64,000 nt of DNA from CAJXII01 sp965242915 (GTDB taxonomy: Bacteria; Campylobacterota; Campylobacteria; Campylobacterales; Arcobacteraceae). The stretch lies in contig CBDETN010000026.1 in assembly GCA_965242915.1 (NCBI GenBank), positions 62,001 through 126,000 of the forward strand, given 5' to 3'. Both the position numbers and the translations under genes were made by a program. Shown piece after piece: positions 26,706 to 33,999 of the stretch (position 1 is the first letter of the stretch; each line of letters starts with the position of its first letter). A model generated the notes under the pieces. The model was given only the letters and a program-made list of their open reading frames with translations. It ran no database searches and was not told the DNA's origin.

Positions 26706-26719
26706 AGGGGTCTGACCCT
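26678..26719. repeat. 42-bp perfect palindrome (mobile REP/MITE-like repeat)
   Basis: The two 21-bp arms are exact reverse complements with no loop. The left half begins AGGGTCAGACCCCTTTAATT and the centre is ATTTAAAT. It contains the stop codon and last eight codons of the WbpV-like gene and ends 14 bp before the ATG of the WbpL-type gene. The GC-rich arms stand out from the AT-rich neighbourhood. GGGTCAGACCCC-type palindromes recur in many bacterial genomes as short mobile repeats, sometimes tied to REP-type transposases. Transcribed, it would form a very stable hairpin. Confidence 0.95.
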
Positions 26720-26733
26720 GTAAAGGTTACAAT

Positions 26734-27708
26734 ATGTTATATTTATATTTATATTTATATTTATTTTTAGTATCATTTCTATTGACATATTTCATCAAAA
26801 ATTATGCTATAAAAAAGTCATTAGTTGATATTCCTAATGATAGGAGTTCTCACACTACCCCAACTCCTCATGGTGGTGGAATTGCTATTGTTGTTACTTG
26901 GTTTATTGGTTTGTCTTATTTATATTATATTAATGATATTGATAGTTCTTTATATTTTGCTTTGATGGTTGGAGTTATCATCTGTGTTGTTTCATATTTT
27001 GATGATCTGTTTGAGTTGAGTGCAAAACTAAGGCTTTTAGTTCAAAGTTTGGTTGCTTTTTTAGGATTGTATTTTTTAGGTGGATTAGGAAGTTTTGATG
27101 TAGGTTTGTTTTCTGTTGATAATCAAATATTTACAAATATTTTTGCAATATTTGCGATAATTTGGTTTGTAAATCTTTATAATTTTCTTGATGGTATAGA
27201 TGGATATGCTGGAAGCGAAATTGTATTTTTAAGTTTAGCTGGTTTTGTATTATTTGGTGGAACTCATTTTTTAGTTTTAGCTGTTGCTGTTTTAGGTTTT
27301 TTGGTATGGAACTGGCACAAAGCAAAGATATTTATGGGAGATGTTGGAAGTACACTTTTAGGTTATAATGCAGCAATATTTACAATATATTATGCAAATG
27401 ATGAACCATTAAACTTATGGATATGGATAATACTTTTTGGACTATTTTGGTTTGATGCTACTTTAACTTTATGGCGAAGATATAAAAATGGTGAGAGGTT
27501 AAATCAGGCTCATCGTAAACATGCTTACCAAAGATTAGCTCAAAGTGGCTGGAGTCATAATAAAGTTGTGAAGTGGTCTATAGTTGTGAATATACTATTG
27601 TTTTGTATAGTGTATTTTATAAGTAATATATTTATTGCTTTTACTCTAACTACTATATTACTTTATGGTTGTATAAGATTTGTGGATAGTAGAAAGAAGT
27701 TTATTTGA
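26734..27708 (+). CDS. undecaprenyl-phosphate glycosyl-1-phosphate transferase (WecA/WbpL family)
   Basis: A 324-residue polytopic enzyme of the MraY/WecA superfamily. Motifs visible: LVDIPNDRSSHTTPTPHGGG near residue 35-55, a DDLFELSAKLRLLVQ aspartate pair, NLYNFLDGIDGYAGSE, FMGDVGSTLLGYNAA and the HRKHAYQRLAQSGWSH loop. WbpL-type enzymes start repeat-unit synthesis by transferring a sugar-1-phosphate (D-FucNAc, D-QuiNAc or GlcNAc) to undecaprenyl phosphate. Upstream AAAGG at 26721-26725 sets the ATG at 26734. The codons after the start are a hexanucleotide repeat giving LYLYLYLYL. Confidence 0.9.
   Translation: MLYLYLYLYLFLVSFLLTYFIKNYAIKKSLVDIPNDRSSHTTPTPHGGGIAIVVTWFIGLSYLYYINDIDSSLYFALMVGVIICVVSYFDDLFELSAKLRLLVQSLVAFLGLYFLGGLGSFDVGLFSVDNQIFTNIFAIFAIIWFVNLYNFLDGIDGYAGSEIVFLSLAGFVLFGGTHFLVLAVAVLGFLVWNWHKAKIFMGDVGSTLLGYNAAIFTIYYANDEPLNLWIWIILFGLFWFDATLTLWRRYKNGERLNQAHRKHAYQRLAQSGWSHNKVVKWSIVVNILLFCIVYFISNIFIAFTLTTILLYGCIRFVDSRKKFI
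26737..26760 (+). repeat. hexanucleotide repeat (TTATAT)x4 after the start codon
   Basis: Four exact TTATAT units follow the ATG of the WbpL-type gene and continue into a degenerate fifth. They encode alternating Leu-Tyr in the first membrane helix. The unit preserves frame. Confidence 0.9.
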
Positions 27709-27738
27709 TTTTATTATATGTATGATATAATATATACA
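27705..27738 (+). promoter_or_regulatory. promoter and candidate operator of the vapBC-like operon
   Basis: A TATAAT -10 box lies at 27726-27731 with a weak TTGATT at 27705-27710. TGTAT at 27719-27723 and ATACA at 27734-27738 form an inverted repeat that straddles the -10 box, a fitting site for a ribbon-helix-helix antitoxin to repress. The stretch ATATGTATGATATAATA is repeated exactly at 33962-33978. Confidence 0.5.
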
Positions 27739-27761
27739 ATAAAATATGTAAGGGATTAAGT

Positions 27762-28025
27762 ATGACAATTAGAAAAAACTTTCTATTAGATGAAGAGACA
27801 GTAGAGCATCTGAAAAGAATAGCAGAAGAAGAAAATATTAATCAAACTCAAGTGATAAGAAATATGATAGAAGAGAAGTATCAGGAAGTTTCCAAAAGAG
27901 AGAAATTAGAAGCTTTTAATAACTTGATAAAATCAGTTAAAGAATCTGGTCCTAATCCATTTTTAGAACAATTTGCACCAGATGATAATAAAATTATACA
28001 AAAAGTTAAGGCAATGATGGAATGA
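27762..28025 (+). CDS. ribbon-helix-helix antitoxin (VapB-like)
   Basis: An 87-residue protein. The N-terminus TIRKNFLLDEETVEHLKRIAEEENINQTQVIRNMIEEKY has the strand-helix-helix pattern of CopG/Arc-type DNA-binding antitoxins, and the charged C-terminal half would wrap the toxin. A TAAGGGA site precedes the ATG. It overlaps the PIN-domain gene by 4 bases (ATGA), the usual antitoxin-first order. It likely represses its own promoter through the inverted repeat around the -10 box. Confidence 0.75.
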   Translation: MTIRKNFLLDEETVEHLKRIAEEENINQTQVIRNMIEEKYQEVSKREKLEAFNNLIKSVKESGPNPFLEQFAPDDNKIIQKVKAMME

Positions 28026-28447
28026 AAAAATTATTTATTGATGCTAACATTATATTAGACATATTTAACCCTCAAAGACCTAGTTTCAAGAGTAGTATAA
28101 AATTTTATAAATATGCATTAAATAACAATTATCAATTTTTTACTAGTTGCGATATAATTACAACTTTGTATTATATAGGTTCTAAAAATGATAAAGATAC
28201 AGCTTTGATAAATATACAAAATATAAGTAAAACTCTAAAAGTGATAGAATTTTCAAATAAAGAGATAGAAGAAACTTGTAATTTAATGCTAGAAGATAAA
28301 GACTATAAAGATTTGGAAGATACAATTCAATATATTTTAGCACAAAAGTTAGAGTGTGATATGATAATTTCAAATGATAAAAATTTTGTAAGTAAAGATA
28401 TAAAAGTATTAAGTAGCGAAGAGTTCTGTAGCAGTTATATAATATGA
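28022..28447 (+). CDS. PIN-domain toxin (VapC-like ribonuclease)
   Basis: A 141-residue PIN-domain protein. The acidic residues expected for the metal site are present: Asp7 in LFIDANIILDIF, the Asp in DLEDTIQYILA, and the Asp in IISNDKNFV, with a mid-protein Glu/Asp candidate. Family members cleave tRNA or rRNA. The gene is intact. Its TGA stop overlaps the ATG of pglB (ATGA), so a toxin and an oligosaccharyltransferase are translationally coupled, which is unusual. Confidence 0.78.
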   Translation: MKKLFIDANIILDIFNPQRPSFKSSIKFYKYALNNNYQFFTSCDIITTLYYIGSKNDKDTALINIQNISKTLKVIEFSNKEIEETCNLMLEDKDYKDLEDTIQYILAQKLECDMIISNDKNFVSKDIKVLSSEEFCSSYII

Positions 28448-30585
28448 TACTTAGTAAAAATAAAAAGACAATAATTTTAATATTAATAGCATTTATATTT
28501 AGTATAGCTGTTAGATTGATATGGGTATATCAATTTAGCGGTACGGAACAATTTAAATTTAATAATCAGTTTATGATAAATACAAACGATGGATACTATT
28601 ATGCAGAAGGTGCAAGAGATATAATATCAGGAAAACTTGAAAACTCAAATGATTTATCTCCTATTGAAAGTGCTGGTTCAATTTTAACTGCAATAATAGC
28701 TAAAATACTGCCTTTTTCTTTTGAATCAATCATATTTTATATGCCTGCATTTTTTGCTTCACTTTTAGTAATACCTATTATTTTAATAGGACGAAGTATC
28801 GGAAAGCTTGAAGTTGGTTTTATAGCTGCTTTATTAGCAAGCATTGCTTGGAGTTATTATAATCGTACTATGGTGGGATATTATGATACGGACTTTTTAA
28901 ATATTGTATTTCCTGCTTTTCTTTTATGGTCACTTATTTGGGCTATTAAAACTAGGGAGGATAAATATATACTTTTTACAGCACTTGATATCATAGCTTA
29001 TAGATGGTGGTATCCTCAAAGTTATAGTTTAGAATTTGCATTTTTTGGTCTTACTGGTGTTTATGTACTTTATCAATATATTAAGAAACAAAACTTTCAA
29101 TATAATTTAATATTAATTACTTTTATGATGTTTGCTATGATGGGGCTTGATGGTTGGATTAGATTTATTATCGTTATTGGATTGTTTATAGTGCTTAAAT
29201 TTAAAAGAGAGCTAGTATTAAAATATTTATATTATTTATTTGGATTATCTTTAGTTTTATTTATGGCTACAGGTGGATTTGAACCTATTTGGGGACAATT
29301 AAAAGGATATGTATTTAAAGATGTGATATCTGTAGTTGGTGATGATTTAAAACTACATTTTTTTACTGTAATGCAAACTATAAGAGAAGCTGGTCAAATT
29401 CCATTTGAAACTTTTGCAAATCGTATAAGTGGACATACTGTGATATTTATAATGTCAGTGATTGGGTATTTGTGGTTAGCGTACAGAAATCCTATTATGC
29501 TACTTGGATTGCCTATGATTGGGCTTGGATTTTTAGCATATAGCGGTGGATTGAGATTTACTATTTATGCTGTACCTGTGCTTGCCCTTGGAATTGCATT
29601 TTTAATAGTTGAATTAAGTAATTTTAGTAAAAATAAGATGATAAAATATAGTGTTATGAGTATTTTAACTATTTTAATTTTAGTACCAAATATTAAACAT
29701 GTAGTAAACTATAAAGTACCAACTGTTTTCACTAAAGATGAAGTTATGGTTTTAGATAAATTAAAAAAGATTGCTAGTCGTGAAGACTATGTAGTTGGGT
29801 GGTGGGATTATGGTTATCCTATACGATATTATGCAGATGTAAAAACTTTAAGTGATGGTGGTAAGCATAGCGGTAGTGTAAATTTCCCTACGAGTTTTAT
29901 ATTGACAAATCCTCAATCTCAAGCTTCAAAGATGTTAAGGCTTGATGTAGAATATACAGAAGAATCATTTAAAATAGCAAAATTAAATAAAGATAAAAAT
30001 GAGACTGAAAGAATAAAAAGAATTAATAATATAGGTCAGATGACTTTAGACTATGGCTACAAAGATACAAATGACTTTTTAACGGCACTTCAAACCGATA
30101 TACAATTACCGGCTAAAACAAGAGATATTTATGTATATTTACCAAATAGAATGATGAATATATATCCTACGGTTACATTGTTTTCTAATATAGATTTAAT
30201 GACGGGAGTTAAAGGTAAACAGCCATTCTTTTATAAATCAAATAATTTTAAAGAGGATAAGAAGCTTATTGATTTGGGAAGTGGTATAAAGATATATAAA
30301 CAAACAGGTCAACTACAAGTAGGAAATAAAAAAGTTCCTATCAAGAACTTTGTAAAAACTTTTTATGATAAGACAGGCAAGTTACAAAAAGTGGTACAGA
30401 CTATAAATAAATCATCTAATATAAATGTAATATTTATGAGTAATTATAAGCAATTTTTAGTAGTAGAAGATAAAGTTTATAATTCACTTTATTTTCAATT
30501 GTTTGTATTTGAAAATTATGATAAAAATTTATTTGAACCTACTATATTAACACCACTTGCTAAAGTATATAAATTGAAAATTTAG
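28444..30585 (+). CDS. pglB: PglB/STT3-type oligosaccharyltransferase
   Basis: A 713-residue enzyme that transfers a lipid-linked glycan to Asn in D/E-X-N-X-S/T sequons on the periplasmic side. About 13 membrane helices occupy residues 1-420. Landmarks are TNDGYYYAEGARDII (first-loop Asp), VGYYDTDFLNIVFP (DxD-like), TIREAG in the fifth external loop (catalytic Glu region), and WWDYGYPIRYYADVKTLSDG (WWDYG motif, about 454-473) in the periplasmic domain. Length matches Campylobacter PglB. It is coupled to the PIN toxin gene upstream by ATGA. Its location in an O-antigen-like locus suggests it uses the glycan made here. Confidence 0.95.
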   Translation: MILSKNKKTIILILIAFIFSIAVRLIWVYQFSGTEQFKFNNQFMINTNDGYYYAEGARDIISGKLENSNDLSPIESAGSILTAIIAKILPFSFESIIFYMPAFFASLLVIPIILIGRSIGKLEVGFIAALLASIAWSYYNRTMVGYYDTDFLNIVFPAFLLWSLIWAIKTREDKYILFTALDIIAYRWWYPQSYSLEFAFFGLTGVYVLYQYIKKQNFQYNLILITFMMFAMMGLDGWIRFIIVIGLFIVLKFKRELVLKYLYYLFGLSLVLFMATGGFEPIWGQLKGYVFKDVISVVGDDLKLHFFTVMQTIREAGQIPFETFANRISGHTVIFIMSVIGYLWLAYRNPIMLLGLPMIGLGFLAYSGGLRFTIYAVPVLALGIAFLIVELSNFSKNKMIKYSVMSILTILILVPNIKHVVNYKVPTVFTKDEVMVLDKLKKIASREDYVVGWWDYGYPIRYYADVKTLSDGGKHSGSVNFPTSFILTNPQSQASKMLRLDVEYTEESFKIAKLNKDKNETERIKRINNIGQMTLDYGYKDTNDFLTALQTDIQLPAKTRDIYVYLPNRMMNIYPTVTLFSNIDLMTGVKGKQPFFYKSNNFKEDKKLIDLGSGIKIYKQTGQLQVGNKKVPIKNFVKTFYDKTGKLQKVVQTINKSSNINVIFMSNYKQFLVVEDKVYNSLYFQLFVFENYDKNLFEPTILTPLAKVYKLKI

Positions 30586-30673
30586 GGTTTATAGCATTAT
30601 TTTTTAATTATCGTAACATCAGTTAGAAATAGATTGCAATAAATTATAAATTGATACTTTATTTGCTAGATAC

Positions 30674-30687
30674 TTGATATAAATCAA
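30674..30687. promoter_or_regulatory. FNR/CRP-family consensus site TTGATATAAATCAA
   Basis: The sequence is an exact match to the FNR half-site pair TTGAT-N4-ATCAA. It lies between pglB and the IS21-family element. The only gene trace near it is a truncated minus-strand reading frame (30732-30833) that points toward it, so any gene it once controlled may have been lost. By chance such a 10-base match is not impossible in AT-rich DNA. Confidence 0.4.
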
Positions 30688-30731
30688 GAGAGCAGGAGTT
30701 TCCACCTTTAAAATCTCTTAAAAAATAAAAA

Positions 30732-30833
30732 CTATTCCATACTATCCACCTTTTTTATTTGTGTAAATCCTAAGTATCTTTCAGAGTCATATTGTTCTTT
30801 ATTTTTATAAAGAGAATGGGCTAATTGCAAAAA
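30732..30833 (-). pseudogene. 3'-end remnant of an unidentified gene
   Basis: On the minus strand an open frame of about 33 codons runs away from the left end of the IS21-family element and stops at 30732. The peptide contains LAHSLYKNKEQYDSERYLGF and TQIKKVDSME, which has a normal amino-acid composition for a C-terminus. I do not recognise the family. It looks like the tail of a gene cut by the insertion. The rest of 30586-30844 holds the FNR-like site and no other feature I can see. Confidence 0.35.
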
Positions 30834-31039
30834 TCACTCCCATCTGGACACCATATCACTTTCTAAAAAGACACCCTAGCGGTTAACAAAAAGACACCGT
30901 ATCACTTTTTATCTGGACACTTTGGTTGAAAAAGTGATAGGAAAGTTTAAATTAAGTTTATTTGCTGGATTAAAACTAATTTAAGTTTGAGATATTCTCC
31001 ATATTAAACTACACTTCTAAAAATATTAGGAGTGTATCA

Positions 31040-32578
31040 ATGAGGAGAGTTTTAATGAAACAGATTAAAGAGATACTAAAATTAAAGTATCAAATGGATT
31101 TCTCATATAGGAGAATAGCAAAGAGTCTTGGTGTATCTAGATCTGCTGCAGCTGAATATTGTAGAAGATTTGAGATATTACCAGATAAACTGGAAGATTT
31201 TTTATTGCATGATGAAGATATTATGTATAAAATGCTTTTCCCTGAACAAACTATATTACACAGGCAATCTTTAAGACCTAAACCTGATGTTGAATATATT
31301 GATAAAGAAATTCGTAAAAAAGGTGTTACATATCTATTGTTATGGCAAGAGTATAAAGAGCAGAATCCTGATGGTTATGGATACACTCAATTTAAAACTT
31401 ATTATCATAAATATAAAAAGAAATTAAACCCATCAATGAGACAAATACACTTAAATGGTGAAAAATTATTTGTAGATTATAGTGGTGTTACTGTTCCTAT
31501 TTATAATAGTAAAACAGGAGTTATTTCAAAAGCTCAAATATTTGTAGCAGTATTAGGAGCATCAGGTTATACATATGTAGATGCAACACCTAGTCAAAAG
31601 CAAGAATACTTTATAAAGTCGCACACAAAAGCTTTTAACTTCTTTGGAGGAGTACCTAAAATATTAGTACCAGATAACCTAAAAAGTGCAGTTATTTCAA
31701 ATAATAAAGATGGGATTGTTTTAAATGAAAGTTATAAAGCAATGGCAAATCATTATGGGTGTGTAATTGAACCAGCAAGACCATATAAACCAAAAGATAA
31801 AGCAAAAGCAGAACAAGGAGTTCAAGCAATTCAAAGATGGATATTAGCCGTTCTTCGGCATAGAAAATTCTTTGATGTTGAAGAACTTAATGATGCTATA
31901 TCTCCATTGCTTGATATTTATAACTCTAAGGTTATGAAACGATTAAAGAAAAGTAGAGATACTTTATTTAAAGAGTTAGATGAACCATACTTGCAACCAC
32001 TAGCAGCTAATCAATATATTTATAAAGAGTTTAAAATAGCAACTGTAAATATAGATTATCATATAGAGCTTCAAAGTGCTAGATACTCAGTACCATTTAA
32101 ATATTTAGGAGAAAAAGTAGAGGTAAGATACTCAACATCTACAGTTGAGATTTATCATAAATCAAAGCTAATTGCCACACATCCAAGATATTATGATAGT
32201 GAATATTCAACTATTAAAGAGCACCAACCTGAAAATCATCAATATCAAGATGCGAAGTTTAATCCTGGAAGATATTTAAACTGGGCAAAAAGTATAGGGG
32301 TTCAAACTGTAGAGTTTACAAAGATGAAATTAGAACAAGAGCAATTTCCATCATATGCATACAGAAAACTAAATGCCATTCTTTCATTGGCAAAACAATA
32401 TGAAAAATATGAAGTTGATTTAGCTTTAGGATATGCAATGAGTATTAATGCCACTACAGTTGCATCTATAAAATCAATATTATCAAAAAAGCTTTATTAT
32501 AAAAAGCCTGCTAATAATATTATAAATATAGCACAAAATAACCACAGTAATATTCGTGGTAATACAGAATATAAATAA
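31040..32578 (+). CDS. istA: IS21-family transposase IstA
   Basis: A 512-residue DDE transposase. An N-terminal helix-turn-helix (YRRIAKSLGVSRSAAAEYCRRF, about residues 22-44) is followed by the rve integrase core with Asp in KLFVDYSGVTVPIY, Asp in ILVPDNLKSAV and Glu in KAKAEQGVQAIQRWI. The C-terminal beta domain is present (QSARYSVPFKYLGEKVEVRYS). It appears intact. ATG at 31040 follows TAGGAG at a good distance; a second ATG at residue 6 is possible. Confidence 0.95.
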   Translation: MRRVLMKQIKEILKLKYQMDFSYRRIAKSLGVSRSAAAEYCRRFEILPDKLEDFLLHDEDIMYKMLFPEQTILHRQSLRPKPDVEYIDKEIRKKGVTYLLLWQEYKEQNPDGYGYTQFKTYYHKYKKKLNPSMRQIHLNGEKLFVDYSGVTVPIYNSKTGVISKAQIFVAVLGASGYTYVDATPSQKQEYFIKSHTKAFNFFGGVPKILVPDNLKSAVISNNKDGIVLNESYKAMANHYGCVIEPARPYKPKDKAKAEQGVQAIQRWILAVLRHRKFFDVEELNDAISPLLDIYNSKVMKRLKKSRDTLFKELDEPYLQPLAANQYIYKEFKIATVNIDYHIELQSARYSVPFKYLGEKVEVRYSTSTVEIYHKSKLIATHPRYYDSEYSTIKEHQPENHQYQDAKFNPGRYLNWAKSIGVQTVEFTKMKLEQEQFPSYAYRKLNAILSLAKQYEKYEVDLALGYAMSINATTVASIKSILSKKLYYKKPANNIINIAQNNHSNIRGNTEYK

Positions 32579-32593
32579 AAAGGATAGAAAAAA

Positions 32594-33334
32594 ATGAACC
32601 AAGAAACAGTAACAAATAAAATGAGTGAATTAAAATTAGAAGGCTTTAAAACAGCATACTTACGACAAATTGAAGATAGAAATTATGATAAATTATCATT
32701 TAATGAGAAACTCTATAACCTACTTGAATCCCAAGAGATACATCAGCACAACAGAAGGATTAAACTTAATTTTAATATATCAAAAATAAAAGATAAGCAA
32801 GCAACTTTAGAAGATTTAGTTTATAAGCAAACAAGAGGTTTAAATAAAGAACAAATTTTAGGATTAGCAAATATGGACTTTATAAGAAATTATCAAAATA
32901 TTATCATTACAGGTAAAACAGGAACTGGTAAATCTTATCTCGCACAAGCACTAGCTAATCGTTCTATCATGGATGGATTTAAAGCTTATTATATTAGAGT
33001 TCCTACAATACTTGAAGATATATCAATCGCAAGAGCAGATGGAACATATACAAATTTCTTACGAAAACTTAGCAAATATAGTATTCTTATTTTAGATGAC
33101 TTTGGAATAAATCCATTATCAGCTGATGATGCTACAAATTTATTAGAAATTATAGAAAGTAGAGTTGACTTATCATCAATAATTCTCACCTCTCAACTTC
33201 CTGTATCACAGTGGTATGATTATTTAAATAATCATACTGTTGCTGATGCAATATTAGATAGGATTGTACATTCTTCACATAGAGTTGAACTAAAAGGTAC
33301 ATCAATGAGGAAAATTATGTCAAAAATAAATTAA
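32594..33334 (+). CDS. istB: IS21-family helper ATPase IstB
   Basis: A 246-residue AAA+ ATPase that directs IstA target choice. Walker A is ITGKTGTGKSYLAQALAN (about residues 101-118) and Walker B is ILILDDFGINPL. It sits 15 bases after istA with an AAGGA-type site. It appears intact, so the element could be active. Confidence 0.95.
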   Translation: MNQETVTNKMSELKLEGFKTAYLRQIEDRNYDKLSFNEKLYNLLESQEIHQHNRRIKLNFNISKIKDKQATLEDLVYKQTRGLNKEQILGLANMDFIRNYQNIIITGKTGTGKSYLAQALANRSIMDGFKAYYIRVPTILEDISIARADGTYTNFLRKLSKYSILILDDFGINPLSADDATNLLEIIESRVDLSSIILTSQLPVSQWYDYLNNHTVADAILDRIVHSSHRVELKGTSMRKIMSKIN

Positions 33335-33421
33335 CACTTGGACACTTTATGCTAAAATGTTGTTAGAGAATATTTCAAATTTGTAAGTGTCCAAGTGTTT
33401 GTGATACGGTGTCTTTGTTGA

Positions 33422-33949
33422 GTGATATTTGTATCAATTCATACATTAAATATTAAAGTAAATAATTTAGACAATATTCTTGGGGGAATCCATAGCGATA
33501 AAAAGTTAAAAATAAAATTTGAAGTTGATACTAATCCACCTTTAAAGTTTCAAACAGAATCAAAAACTTTATTAATGCCAGCAACATTTAGTATCATATC
33601 AATAACTTTACCAAATTTATATGCAGGTAAAATGCATGCAATTTTATTTAGAAACTGGAAAACTAGAGTTAAGTGTCGTGATTGGTATGATTTTGAATGG
33701 TATGTTAAGCACAATACAAAATTAAATCTTGAGCATCTACAAGAAAGAATGATAGAAAGTAATAATTTAGATAAAGACATTACTCTTGATAAAGAGATAT
33801 TTATACAGCTAATGTATAGTAAAATTGAATCTTTAAATATAAAAGCTGCAATAGAAGATGTTAGTCCTTTTATAAAAGATAAAACAGTTTTTGATTTCTG
33901 GTCAAAAGATTATTTCAAATTATTGGCAGATAAAATTCAATTTACTTGA
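33422..33949 (+). pseudogene. AbiEii/AbiGii-type nucleotidyltransferase toxin, N-terminus removed by IS21
   Basis: The frame opens at the very edge of the IS21 element, and only the C-terminal part of a type IV (AbiE-like) toxin remains. KIKFEVDTNPP, MPATFSIISITLPNLYAGKMHAILF and KCRDWYDFEWYV are the conserved C-terminal pieces of the DUF1814/AbiEii family (the KxxA...R..RDWYDF region). The nucleotidyltransferase GSxxxDxD part expected in the first ~100 residues is missing, as is an AbiEi antitoxin. It is presumably inactive. Confidence 0.75.
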
Positions 33950-33977
33950 TTGAATTTAGAAATATGTATGATATAAT
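33946..33977 (+). promoter_or_regulatory. candidate promoter upstream of the WbpM-type dehydratase
   Basis: TATAAT lies at 33972-33977 with TTGAAT at 33950-33955 (16-bp spacer). The 17-base block containing the -10 is identical to the one before the vapBC-like pair. It would let the distal genes be transcribed despite the IS21 insertion. Confidence 0.45.
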
Positions 33978-33999
33978 ACTGAAAATATTAAATGGGTAA

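Larger units (their letters stand above)
30845..33419 (+). mobile_element. IS21-family insertion sequence
   Basis: The element carries istA and istB. Its ends share an inverted repeat: left AACAAAAAGACACCGTATCAC (from 30885), then TGGACACTT; right, on the opposite strand, AACAAAGACACCGTATCAC (33401-33419) then TTGGACACTT. The left side has an additional outward copy, GGACACCATATCAC followed by AAGACACC (30846-30876), so the true left tip could be 30845 or 30885. No target duplication was found. The right end abuts a truncated AbiEii-like gene and the left end a minus-strand gene remnant. Confidence 0.85.
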
